Positions 15,831-25,000 of a DNA stretch of 37,896 nt are shown piece by piece. The position numbers and the translations under genes were made by a program. The notes under the pieces are model-generated. The model had not been told where the DNA came from, made no database searches, and saw nothing but the letters and a program-made list of their open reading frames with translations. The stretch is from an uncultured Collinsella sp. (GTDB taxonomy: Bacteria > Actinomycetota > Coriobacteriia > Coriobacteriales > Coriobacteriaceae). Every line of letters begins with the position of its first letter. Within the stretch, counting starts at the first letter, position 1. The stretch covers positions 1 through 37,896 of the forward strand of contig CATWCP010000006.1 of NCBI GenBank assembly GCA_958349325.1, given 5' to 3'.

Positions 15831-16866
15831 TTCCGCCGACCTCGCCTCGTGCGAGTCTGCAGATATTCAGCGACGCATCCTCGAGCTCATCGAGGGTGCG
15901 TCCTCCATTGCGATTTCGGGACATACTTCTCCCGATGGCGATGCCTTGGGCTCCGTATTGGGTCTGGGCCTTTCGCTCATGAAGTTTTTCCCCAACAAGG
16001 ACATTGCCCTGCTGCTGGCAGACGATGACCCAGTTCCGCGCATCTACCGCTTTATGGAGGGTGCCGATCGTCTGGTGCCGGCATCTACGTACACCGGCAG
16101 TCCGGACCTGTTCATCTCGGTGGACGTACCGGTCGTCGAGCGTCTCAATAATTCCGCCGAGGTGCTTCGTCGCTCCAAGCATGTGGTGTGTTTCGACCAC
16201 CATCCGGCGCGTGAGGAGTTTGCCGAGCTCAGCCTGAGGCGCGTTGAAGCTGCAGCCTGCGCCATGATCATTGACCGTTTCTTGGACAATTGTGGCATTG
16301 TCGCCCGTGATGGCGTTGCGACCTGCCTGTTGTGTGGCTTGGTTACCGATACCGGCCGTTTCCAGTACCAGAATGCCGATGCTGCTGCGTTCCATGCGGC
16401 CTCGCGTCTGGTTGCCCACGGTGCCGATCCGGCGCGCGTTGCGCTCGAGGTTTATCAGAGCATGCGCGTTGAGTTTTTGCACCTCAAGTCCATTGTCATG
16501 GGTCGCATTAAGACGGTCGCGCATGGGCGCGTGGCGTATAGCTATGCCTACCAGAGCGACCTTGAGGCCTGCGGCGTCACCTCGGACGAGTGCGATGGCC
16601 TGGTCGATGTGGTGCGTTCGGTGATGGGCGTCGAGGTCTGCATGTTCTTAAAGGGCATTGAGGGCGATACCAAGGTGCGTGGCAACCTGCGCTCCAAGGG
16701 CGACCTCGATGTGTCCGAGATTGCTGCCAACTTTGGCGGTGGCGGGCATCATGCCGCCGCCGGCTTTTCCAACAACGGAACGATTCGCGAGACGCTCGCC
16801 GTGGCACTTCCCATGCTGGCCGAGCTGGTGGGGGAGGATCCCGCTTCGGTGACCGTCGAGCTCTAA
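15823..16866 (+). CDS. nrnA: DHH phosphoesterase NrnA (nanoRNase/pAp phosphatase)
   Basis: This 347-residue cytoplasmic enzyme of the NrnA/RecJ-like DHH-DHHA1 superfamily degrades 2-5 nt RNAs and dephosphorylates 3'-phosphoadenosine 5'-phosphate. Metal-binding motifs are visible: D38-G-D40 in SPDGDALGS, the DHH triad at 125-127, and the DHHA1 GGGGHH at 305-310. The gene overlaps rbfA and precedes truB by 15 bp, the usual nrnA position in Gram-positive bacteria. Activity on cyclic dinucleotides is possible in this superfamily, but no GGDEF or DAC-sensor domain is present. Confidence 0.9.
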   Translation: MTNSADLASCESADIQRRILELIEGASSIAISGHTSPDGDALGSVLGLGLSLMKFFPNKDIALLLADDDPVPRIYRFMEGADRLVPASTYTGSPDLFISVDVPVVERLNNSAEVLRRSKHVVCFDHHPAREEFAELSLRRVEAAACAMIIDRFLDNCGIVARDGVATCLLCGLVTDTGRFQYQNADAAAFHAASRLVAHGADPARVALEVYQSMRVEFLHLKSIVMGRIKTVAHGRVAYSYAYQSDLEACGVTSDECDGLVDVVRSVMGVEVCMFLKGIEGDTKVRGNLRSKGDLDVSEIAANFGGGGHHAAAGFSNNGTIRETLAVALPMLAELVGEDPASVTVEL

Positions 16867-16881
16867 CTAATTGGATGGTAC

Positions 16882-17814
16882 ATGGCTCGTCGAACGCCTT
16901 CTCAATTGAATATGCTACTCGCCGTCGATAAGCCGGTGGGCTGCACGTCCCATGACGTGGTCTCGCAATGCCGGCGCGCCCTCCATGAGCGGCGCGTCGG
17001 CCATGCCGGCACGCTCGACCCCATGGCATCCGGGGTCATGGTGGTGGGTGTGGGCCAGGCCACTCGTCTACTGGGCATGCTAACTCTCGATACCAAAAGC
17101 TACGTCGCCGACATCTCGTTTGGTGCCGAGACCAATACCGATGATGCGGAGGGCGAAGCGGTCCGCACGGTGGCTGTTGCCAACGAGCTCCGCGATCCTG
17201 CCTATGCCCGTGAGCGCTTGGCCGCCATGCTGGGTCCGCAGATGCAGGTGCCGCCGGCGTTTTCGGCTATCTCGGTCAATGGTGTTCGCGCCTACAAGTC
17301 TGCTCGCGAGGGCAATGTGGTGGACCTACCTCCGCGCCCCGTTAAGGTCTATGCCGCCGACCTGATCGCCGTGGGCGGCGAGGGTGATACGTGTGTGTGG
17401 ACCGTGGCGTTCTCAGTGAGCAAGGGCACCTATATCCGTGCGCTCGCTCGCGACTTGGGCCGCGCCTGCGAGAGCGCCGCGCATATTTCCGCGCTGCGCC
17501 GCACGGCCTCCGGTGTTGTTTCCATTGGCGCTTGTCATGCGGTCGAGGAGCTTTCTCCCGAGTCCGCGGCTGGCTTTGCCCTGGATCCCATTGCGGCCCT
17601 GGGCGCCACGCGTGTTGACTTGCCGGGCAATCTTGCCGACGACCTGCTCTGCGGCCGACGCATTCCCGTTGAGCGTGCGCTTGTCGATTTCGATGCCTCG
17701 AAGGCGCCGTTTGCGCTGGTGCTCGATGGGGGACTCAAGGCGCTCGCCCGCATTGAGAGTGGCCGCTTTGTCATGGAGCACGTGTTTCCGCAGGCAATCG
17801 GCGGTGTTCGATGA
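16882..17814 (+). CDS. truB: tRNA pseudouridine-55 synthase TruB
   Basis: This 310-residue enzyme makes pseudouridine 55 in the T-loop of tRNAs. The catalytic Asp46 lies in GHAGTLDPMASG and the second conserved block is KGTYIRALARDLG. The C-terminal part resembles a PUA-like domain. ATG 16882 has only a weak GGATGG site; ATG 16912, just before LLAVDKPVG, is an alternative. The stop overlaps the ribF start as ATGA. Confidence 0.95.
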   Translation: MARRTPSQLNMLLAVDKPVGCTSHDVVSQCRRALHERRVGHAGTLDPMASGVMVVGVGQATRLLGMLTLDTKSYVADISFGAETNTDDAEGEAVRTVAVANELRDPAYARERLAAMLGPQMQVPPAFSAISVNGVRAYKSAREGNVVDLPPRPVKVYAADLIAVGGEGDTCVWTVAFSVSKGTYIRALARDLGRACESAAHISALRRTASGVVSIGACHAVEELSPESAAGFALDPIAALGATRVDLPGNLADDLLCGRRIPVERALVDFDASKAPFALVLDGGLKALARIESGRFVMEHVFPQAIGGVR

Positions 17815-18818
17815 TGCTGTCCGCTCGCGAGCTCGCGCGTATTTTTTTCTCGGGCGACTCGGACGAGGCTCGCATCGTTACGGCCGATGCGTTTGATGAG
17901 TGCGGGCACTTGGGTGCCGCATCGATTGCCATCGGCGTGTTCGACGGCGTTCACCGTGGACACCAGGAACTCATCGAAGCACTTGTCCGTGATGCCCGTG
18001 CCCATGGCTGCAAGGCGGTCGTAGTTACCTTCGATCCCGACCCGGACGTCGTGGTGAGCCCCTCGCCCGCTCAAAAATTGATGACGACAGCCGACCGTCT
18101 GCATGCCCTGGCTCAAACCGGGGTCGATGCGGTGGTGGCCGTTCCCTTTACGCCTGTGGTTGCGGCGCTTGACCATGTTGCTTTTCTCTCGCTGGTATCG
18201 CGTCTGGTCGACATTCGCTCGATTCGCGTTGGCAGTGACTTTAGGCTGGGTCGTGGCGGTGCTTCTGGTGTTGCCGAGATGCGCGCCTGGGGTTCCGAGC
18301 ACGGCGTTGACGTGTATGGTCACGACCTGCTTTGCGAGGGCGGTGAGGCCATTTGCGCTACCCGCATTCGTCATGAGCTGGGACAGGGCCATGTGGAGCT
18401 TGCTGCTGAGTTGCTCGGCCGTCCGTATATGGTGCGTGGCGGTGTTATTCGCGGTCGTCACGAGGGTTCTGGCATGGGCTTTCCCACGGCAAACCTGCAG
18501 GTTCCCGACGGCATTCAGGTGCCTGCCGATGGCGTGTATGAGGGTCTGGTGCTGGTTGATGACACCGCGTGGCCCTCTGCCGTGAACGTCGGGCTGCCGC
18601 CGACGTATGCCGACGATGCGGCATCTGCGCATCTCGAGGCTAACTTAATTGGTTATACGGGCGACCTGTACGGCGCTTCTGTTTCGCTGGCGTTTACGCG
18701 CTGGCTGCGTCCCTCGCGTGTGTTCGATTCCCTGGACGAGTTGATCGCGACCGTCGAGGGCAATATCGACGATATTCGTCATAACTTGGGTGAGCAGGGG
18801 GTGAGTATCCGTGATTAG
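17811..18818 (+). CDS. ribF: Bifunctional riboflavin kinase/FAD synthetase
   Basis: This 335-residue enzyme converts riboflavin to FMN and then FAD. The N-terminal nucleotidyltransferase domain carries GVFDGVHRGHQ (residues 42-52). The C-terminal flavokinase domain carries GSGMGFPTANLQVPDG and VGLPPTY. It overlaps truB by 4 nt and dnaG by 8 nt. The truB-ribF order is common across bacteria. Confidence 0.95.
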   Translation: MMLSARELARIFFSGDSDEARIVTADAFDECGHLGAASIAIGVFDGVHRGHQELIEALVRDARAHGCKAVVVTFDPDPDVVVSPSPAQKLMTTADRLHALAQTGVDAVVAVPFTPVVAALDHVAFLSLVSRLVDIRSIRVGSDFRLGRGGASGVAEMRAWGSEHGVDVYGHDLLCEGGEAICATRIRHELGQGHVELAAELLGRPYMVRGGVIRGRHEGSGMGFPTANLQVPDGIQVPADGVYEGLVLVDDTAWPSAVNVGLPPTYADDAASAHLEANLIGYTGDLYGASVSLAFTRWLRPSRVFDSLDELIATVEGNIDDIRHNLGEQGVSIRD

Positions 18819-20919
18819 CGATGAGGAAAAAGATCAGGTACGCGCGGCGTCGGACCTGGTTGCCATCGTGCAGGAAACGGTTGAGCTCAAACCCCGCGGC
18901 CATGAGTTTTGGGGTTGCTGCCCCTTTCATGGCGAAAAGACGCCGTCCTTCCACATTATCCCCGCCACGCAGGTCTGGCACTGCTTTGGCTGCGGCGAGG
19001 GTGGCGACGTCTTCACCTATATCATGAAGCGCGAGAACCTGAGCTTTCCCGAGTCAATCCGTTATTTGGCCGATCGCGCGGGTATTGAGCTGCATGACAC
19101 CGGAGATCGCCGTGAGCGCGGTACCAAGCGTGCCCGCATCTACGATTTGTGCGCCGAGACCGCCCAGTTCTACCACACCATGCTTATGCGCGGTAAGGAC
19201 GGCCGTCCGCGCGAGTACTTTGCCAGCCGCGGCATGGGTGGCGACGTCTGCCGCCGCTACTGCCTGGGCTTTGCGCCGGGTCGCAATGCGCTGGTGTCGC
19301 ACCTGTCCCAGGCGGGTTTTACCCCGCAGGAGATGATCGACGCCAACGTTGCCGTGAGCCGCGGGCGCGGGCAACTAGCCGACCGCTTTTACGACCGCGT
19401 GATGTTTCCCATCTTTGACGAGCAGGGTCACAACATTGCCTTTGGTGGTCGCATCATGGGTGACGGCCAACCCAAGTACCTCAATACCGCCGAGACGAGC
19501 GTGTTTCATAAAAAACGAAACCTCTACGGTTTTAATTGGGCCAAGGAGTTTATCGTCGCGCAGGATACCGCCATCGTGGTAGAGGGCTATACCGACTGCA
19601 TCGCCTGTTGGGAGGCGGGGATTAAAAACGTTGTCGCTACGCTGGGCACCGCGCTCACGGAGCATCACGTCAAGACGCTCACCCGCTTTGCCAAGCGCAT
19701 CGTGTATATGTTCGACGGCGATGCCGCGGGCCAGAAGGCCGCCCGCCGTGCGATTCAGTTTATCGAGCAGGATTCTATGGACCTGCGCTGCGTGGTGCTG
19801 CCCGACGGCAACGACCCTATGGAGTTCATCACGGCGCACGGCGGCCAGGAGCTGCAGGCGCGCATCGACGCGGCCGAGCCGCTCATGGACTTCGTGTACC
19901 GTTCGCTTCAGGAGTCGAGCGATATTAGCACGCCGGGCGGTCGCGCCAAGGCACTGGAAGATGCTCTCACGCTTATCTATCCGCTGCGCGACAGCTACAT
20001 GATCGATACGTACTTTATCCAGATTGCCGACCTGCTTGGTTTGGACCTGGAGACCGTGCGCGCGAGCTCAGGCCGCGTGTTTCGCGACGTCGCCAAGCGC
20101 GAGGATGCGGAGCGCCGCCGTGAGCAGAACTATGAGCGCCAGCGGGCACAGGCTGAGCGGTCCGGTAGCGCGGGCGGTCGGGCGTCGGGCTCTCGCGATG
20201 CCGGTCGCGGTGCTTGGGCATCGGGCGCGACGCCGCCGGTGTCCGCGCCGGTCGAAGAAGAGCCGTACGACTACGTCCCGCTCGATGCCTACGGTGCCGC
20301 GCCCGTGGAGGTCGTCGACGACTTGCCGCCGATCGACGTGCCTGATGGTATGGGCGCTGTTCCCGTGGCTGATGGTTCGGGCGCACCGGCTACAGCGGTG
20401 CCGATGGTTCTTACCGATCTTGAGCGCAAGTCCTTGGCAGGGGAGCGCGAGCTGTTGACGATGCTTACGAGCTACCCCGACCTGTTCCGCACGTATGCCG
20501 ACCGCATCTGCTCCATCGAGTGGGTTGACCCGCGTCACGAGTCTATCGCATGGGCCGTGCTGGCAACGCCGCCGGGAACCGATCCTTCAGCCTGCATGGA
20601 TGCAGCGCGCTCGGTGTGTCCCGAGGCGGCAACGCTTGTGAGTGCCGGGCGCATCTCGGCGACGAGCAAGCACCCCACCGAGACGAACATCGTGTTTATG
20701 CTCGATACGCTCGAGCTCTACACCATCAAGCGTCGCATGCGTGCCGCACAGGCCAAGCTGCGCCAGGACCGTTCGCTTGATGATGAGGCCCGTCGTGCTC
20801 TGACCGTGCAGGCCGCGCAGGACTCGCAGCGTCAGCGCGAACTGCAAAAGTCAATCGGCGGCGTGGCGGACCCGTTCCGTTTGATTGGCCTGGAGGCCGC
20901 AGGCACCGAACAAGCCTAG
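18811..20919 (+). CDS. dnaG: DNA primase DnaG
   Basis: This 702-residue enzyme makes RNA primers for DNA replication. The CHC2 zinc-binding domain has C37, H40, C58 and C61. The TOPRIM catalytic core shows Glu258 in VVEGYTD and D302-G-D304 in FDGDAAG. It is longer than many primases because a low-complexity Arg/Gly/Ser and Pro/Asp-rich linker (about residues 430-530) separates the polymerase core from the C-terminal helicase-binding domain. It starts with GTG inside the ribF end and precedes rpoD, an old replication-transcription pairing. Confidence 0.96.
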   Translation: MISDEEKDQVRAASDLVAIVQETVELKPRGHEFWGCCPFHGEKTPSFHIIPATQVWHCFGCGEGGDVFTYIMKRENLSFPESIRYLADRAGIELHDTGDRRERGTKRARIYDLCAETAQFYHTMLMRGKDGRPREYFASRGMGGDVCRRYCLGFAPGRNALVSHLSQAGFTPQEMIDANVAVSRGRGQLADRFYDRVMFPIFDEQGHNIAFGGRIMGDGQPKYLNTAETSVFHKKRNLYGFNWAKEFIVAQDTAIVVEGYTDCIACWEAGIKNVVATLGTALTEHHVKTLTRFAKRIVYMFDGDAAGQKAARRAIQFIEQDSMDLRCVVLPDGNDPMEFITAHGGQELQARIDAAEPLMDFVYRSLQESSDISTPGGRAKALEDALTLIYPLRDSYMIDTYFIQIADLLGLDLETVRASSGRVFRDVAKREDAERRREQNYERQRAQAERSGSAGGRASGSRDAGRGAWASGATPPVSAPVEEEPYDYVPLDAYGAAPVEVVDDLPPIDVPDGMGAVPVADGSGAPATAVPMVLTDLERKSLAGERELLTMLTSYPDLFRTYADRICSIEWVDPRHESIAWAVLATPPGTDPSACMDAARSVCPEAATLVSAGRISATSKHPTETNIVFMLDTLELYTIKRRMRAAQAKLRQDRSLDDEARRALTVQAAQDSQRQRELQKSIGGVADPFRLIGLEAAGTEQA

Positions 20920-20988
20920 ATGTTGTGGTCAACCAGCGTATTCTCGCCTATATCCAGCCCTCTTTTTGGGTATAGACGTCAATGTTTG

Positions 20989-20997
20989 TGCTAAAGT
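20989..20997 (+). promoter_or_regulatory. Candidate rpoD promoter (extended -10)
   Basis: TGCTAAAGT is a TGn-extended -10 located 33 nt before the rpoD start. No clear -35 stands at the usual distance. The 110-bp gap after dnaG has no convincing terminator, so rpoD may also receive read-through transcription. Confidence 0.5.
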
Positions 20998-21029
20998 ATT
21001 GAGTCCTGTGGACTATGAAGGGAGAATCT

Positions 21030-22379
<1,350 letters not shown>

Positions 22380-22390
22380 TCAAGCAAGAG

Positions 22391-22423
22391 GCGCCCTCAA
22401 GCACATCCGCTTGGGGGCGCTTT
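22391..22423 (+). terminator. Rho-independent terminator of rpoD
   Basis: GCGCCCTCAAGC (22391-22402) pairs with GCTTGGGGGCGC (22409-22420) through 12 bp with one G-U pair. The loop is 6 nt and the T-tail short (TTTC). It lies 12 nt past the rpoD stop. Confidence 0.75.
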
Positions 22424-22433
22424 CATGTAGTCG

Positions 22434-22477
22434 TTGGGGACGTTCTTGAATGACTAGTCGTTTAAGAACGTCCCCAA
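22434..22477. repeat. 44-bp near-perfect palindrome
   Basis: TTGGGGACGTTCTT (22434-22447) is repeated inverted at 22464-22477, and the middle continues the symmetry through GACTAGTC to one centre at 22455/22456. Only two of 22 pairs deviate, both G-T. It stands alone between the rpoD terminator and the tRNA promoter with no T-tract. It may be a REP-type repeat or a protein-binding site. Confidence 0.85.
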
Positions 22478-22509
22478 TGATTAGGTCGGAAAATTTCTTA
22501 AAAAAGTTC

Positions 22510-22537
22510 TTGCCCTAAGCTGATTCGTCCGTATAAT
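22510..22537 (+). promoter_or_regulatory. Promoter of the tRNA-Asn pair
   Basis: TTGCCC (22510-22515), a 16-nt spacer and a perfect TATAAT (22532-22537) place the transcription start about 24 nt before the first tRNA. An A/T-rich run lies just upstream (22490-22505), as in UP elements of stable RNA promoters. Confidence 0.8.
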
Positions 22538-22567
22538 AAACTTCGTTGCTTGAGAGCACGCACCTAT

Positions 22568-22642
22568 TCCTCGGTAGCTCAATGGTAGAGCACGCGGCTG
22601 TTAACCGCGCTGTTGTAGGTTCGAGTCCTACCCGGGGAGCCA
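22568..22642 (+). tRNA. tRNA-Asn (GTT), copy 1
   Basis: This 75-nt cloverleaf has acceptor arms TCCTCGG and CCGGGGA, discriminator G and an encoded CCA end. The D-loop is AGCTCAATGGTAGAGC, the anticodon loop CTGTTAA contains GTT, and the T-arm carries GTTCGAGTC. It is identical to the second copy. Confidence 0.96.
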
Positions 22643-22675
22643 GAATTTTCCAGCCCTTTCCGTTGGGCTTTAAAT

Positions 22676-22750
22676 TCCTCGGTAGCTCAATGGTAGAGCA
22701 CGCGGCTGTTAACCGCGCTGTTGTAGGTTCGAGTCCTACCCGGGGAGCCA
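22676..22750 (+). tRNA. tRNA-Asn (GTT), copy 2
   Basis: The sequence is identical over all 75 nt to the first copy, 33 nt downstream, with the same encoded CCA. Both are probably transcribed together from the promoter at 22510-22537 and terminated at 22757-22786. Confidence 0.96.
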
Positions 22751-22756
22751 GGTTGT

Positions 22757-22786
22757 AAAACCCGTCGCTTATGCGGCGGGTTTTTT
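22757..22786 (+). terminator. Rho-independent terminator of the tRNA pair
   Basis: CCCGTCGC (22761-22768) pairs with GCGGCGGG (22773-22780) with one wobble and a TTAT loop. AAAA before and TTTTTT after extend the stem and tail. Confidence 0.93.
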
Positions 22787-22944
22787 CATGCCGCGATCGC
22801 CGTTCGCGAACGTTACCGTATCAACATTTCGTGTCGAGGATGTAATCCCGCGGCCCGCCACCTCAACATGGCGCGGTCGTTGTAGAATATTGCAATGATT
22901 GCTCCCACGAGATGGTGCCGCGAGCACCAGATAAGGAGATTCTT

Positions 22945-23301
22945 GTGTCTGAGACCATTAACGGCAGCCTGAGCGTCTCGAACGACGTTATTGCCGATAT
23001 TGCCGGTTATGCCGCGATGACGTGCTATGGCGTCGTCGGTATGGCTGAGCAGCTCCAGGGCGCCGAGAGCGTGCGCCTGCTTGCCGGTCAGCGCCTCCGC
23101 AAGGGCGTGCTTGTCTCCGCCGACGAGAACGGCCTTACGGTCGATCTTCACGTCGTGCTCGAGAACGGCGTCAACATGAAGTCCGTCTGCCACAATCTTT
23201 CGAGCTCCGTTGCCTTCACCCTGCAGGAGATTGCCCAGATCGATCCCGCCAGCCTTAAGATCGGCATCCACATCGACGCGCTCAAGAGCCGTCTGAACTA
23301 G
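22945..23301 (+). CDS. Asp23/Gls24 family protein
   Basis: This 118-residue small cytoplasmic protein belongs to the Asp23/Gls24 (YloU-like) family, which in Gram-positive bacteria is linked to cell-envelope homeostasis. Family features are the ISNDVI-like start (VSNDVIADIAGYAAM), a VVGMAEQL block and a C-terminal VAFTLQEIAQI region. GTG 22945 has AAGGAG (22933-22938) at 6-nt spacing; the longer frame from ATG 22912 would cover that site. It stands 27 bp before the DhaL-domain kinase gene, the same order as yloU-yloV in Bacillus, so the two likely form an operon. Its exact role is not established. Confidence 0.87.
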   Translation: MSETINGSLSVSNDVIADIAGYAAMTCYGVVGMAEQLQGAESVRLLAGQRLRKGVLVSADENGLTVDLHVVLENGVNMKSVCHNLSSSVAFTLQEIAQIDPASLKIGIHIDALKSRLN

Positions 23302-23328
23302 CATCCGAAAACGGAGATTCAAATACCT

Positions 23329-24990
23329 ATGATTGCAAAGACCATTCGCACCTGTTTTCCGATCGCTGCGGCTGCCGTTTCCGACAAGGCCGAGGAGATC
23401 AACAAGCTCAACGTCTTCCCCGTACCCGATGGCGATACCGGCACCAACATGTCGCTCACGCTCGCCTCGGTGACCAAGGAGCTTTCTGCTCTTCCTGCCG
23501 ACGCCGACATGGAAGCCATCGCCGGCGCCATCACCCACGGCTCCCTGATGGGTGCCCGCGGCAACTCCGGCGTCATCACCTCGCAGATTCTGCGCGGTGT
23601 GGCCGAGGGCCTCGTCTCTGCCGATGAGCCTATTACGGCTGCCAACATCGCCTTCGCCTTCCGTCGCGCCGTCAAGGTTGCCTTCCAGGCTGTCCGCAAG
23701 CCCATCGAGGGCACGATCCTCACGGTCCTGCGCGATGTCTCGACCAAGGCAGACGAGTGCGAGAAGAAGAAGTTCTCGGCCGAGGATGCGCTCGACGCCA
23801 TCGTCGTCGAGGCATATCAGTCCGTCGCTCGCACGCCCGACCTGCTGCCCGTTCTGAAGGAGAACGGCGTGGTTGACTCCGGCGCCTTCGGCTTCGCCAT
23901 CTTCCTTGAGAACTTTGTGGCTGCAGCACTTGGCCGCAGTACCGTTGTCGAGGATTTCTCCGCCACGTTTGATTCCGCTGGCTCTGCCCGCGACGCGGCC
24001 CTTGGTCGCGTTGAGATCGAGGCCAACGACGATTGGGAGGGCTCGGAGTTCCGCTACTGCAACGAGTTCCTCTTTAAGGCCGACGCCCCGTTTGACGAGG
24101 ACGAGTGCCTTAAGTTCCTGGGTTCCATGGGCGACTGTGAGCTACTCGTGGGCGCCTATCCCGACTACAAGATCCATGTGCACTCCAACACCCCCAACCT
24201 GGTGCTCGAGCACATGCTGCAGCTTGGTCAGATCTACGAGGTCTTTATCCACAACATGGAGATGGAGGCCCACGACCGTACCGCCAAGATTCACGAGGAT
24301 CAGGAAAAGGCCGCCGAGCCCGCCAAGGCGCTGGGCTTTGTCGCCGTTGCCGCCGGTTCCGGCGAGGCCGACATCCTCAAGTCCCTTGGCGTCGACGTGA
24401 TCGTCTCGGGTGGCCAGACCATGAACCCCTCGACTGCAGATCTGCTGGGTGCCGTGGACCAGGTCAACGCGACCTCGGTCATCATCCTGCCCAACAACGG
24501 CAACATCCGCATGGCTGCCGAGGCTGCCGCTTCTGCCTGCACCGACAAGAAGGTCGCCGTCGTTCCCACCAAGACCGTCCCGCAGGCCTTCTCCGCGCTG
24601 TTCGCGGTCCTGCCCGATTCCGAGCTCGAGGATGCCGTCGCCGCCATGGTCGACGCCATCAGCGAGGTCCGCGATGGCGAGGTCACCCGCGCCGTGCGCG
24701 ACTCCAGCGCCTCCGACGGTTCTCCGATTCACTCCGGTGACGTCATGGGTATCATCGCCGGCTCCATCGACGTGGTCGGCTCCGACGTGAAGCAGGTCAC
24801 GCTCGACTGCATCAACCGCATGCAGGGGGAAGAGGAGGGCGACGCGCTGACGATTCTGGCCGGCGAGGAGCTGTCCGATGAGGCCTTCCAGGAGATCGTC
24901 GACGCTATCGAGGAGGCTCAGCCCGATCTGGAGATTGACGCCCATCGTGGCGAGCAGCCGCTCTATCCCGTGATCTTCTCGATCGAGTAG
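23329..24990 (+). CDS. fakA: DhaL-domain fatty-acid kinase FakA (YloV-like)
   Basis: This 553-residue protein matches the FakA/YloV family, the ATP-binding subunit that phosphorylates fatty acids held by a FakB (DegV-type) partner. The N-terminal DhaL domain (about 1-200) has the metal-binding DGDTGTN at residues 34-40 and the SLMGARGNSGVI loop. A middle domain with DCELLVGAYPDYKIHVHSN and a C-terminal DegV-like region follow. No FakB gene is in the window. It lies between the Asp23 gene and recG, the Bacillus-like yloU-yloV-recG arrangement. The ribosome site ACGGAG is 12 nt away, which is long. Confidence 0.88.
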   Translation: MIAKTIRTCFPIAAAAVSDKAEEINKLNVFPVPDGDTGTNMSLTLASVTKELSALPADADMEAIAGAITHGSLMGARGNSGVITSQILRGVAEGLVSADEPITAANIAFAFRRAVKVAFQAVRKPIEGTILTVLRDVSTKADECEKKKFSAEDALDAIVVEAYQSVARTPDLLPVLKENGVVDSGAFGFAIFLENFVAAALGRSTVVEDFSATFDSAGSARDAALGRVEIEANDDWEGSEFRYCNEFLFKADAPFDEDECLKFLGSMGDCELLVGAYPDYKIHVHSNTPNLVLEHMLQLGQIYEVFIHNMEMEAHDRTAKIHEDQEKAAEPAKALGFVAVAAGSGEADILKSLGVDVIVSGGQTMNPSTADLLGAVDQVNATSVIILPNNGNIRMAAEAAASACTDKKVAVVPTKTVPQAFSALFAVLPDSELEDAVAAMVDAISEVRDGEVTRAVRDSSASDGSPIHSGDVMGIIAGSIDVVGSDVKQVTLDCINRMQGEEEGDALTILAGEELSDEAFQEIVDAIEEAQPDLEIDAHRGEQPLYPVIFSIE

Positions 24991-25000
24991 GCAACTGCCC

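Noticed and set aside
22545..22758. Frame coding a repeated peptide over the tRNA pair
   Set aside because: The repeat in the peptide only reflects the two identical tRNA genes; it is not a protein gene.
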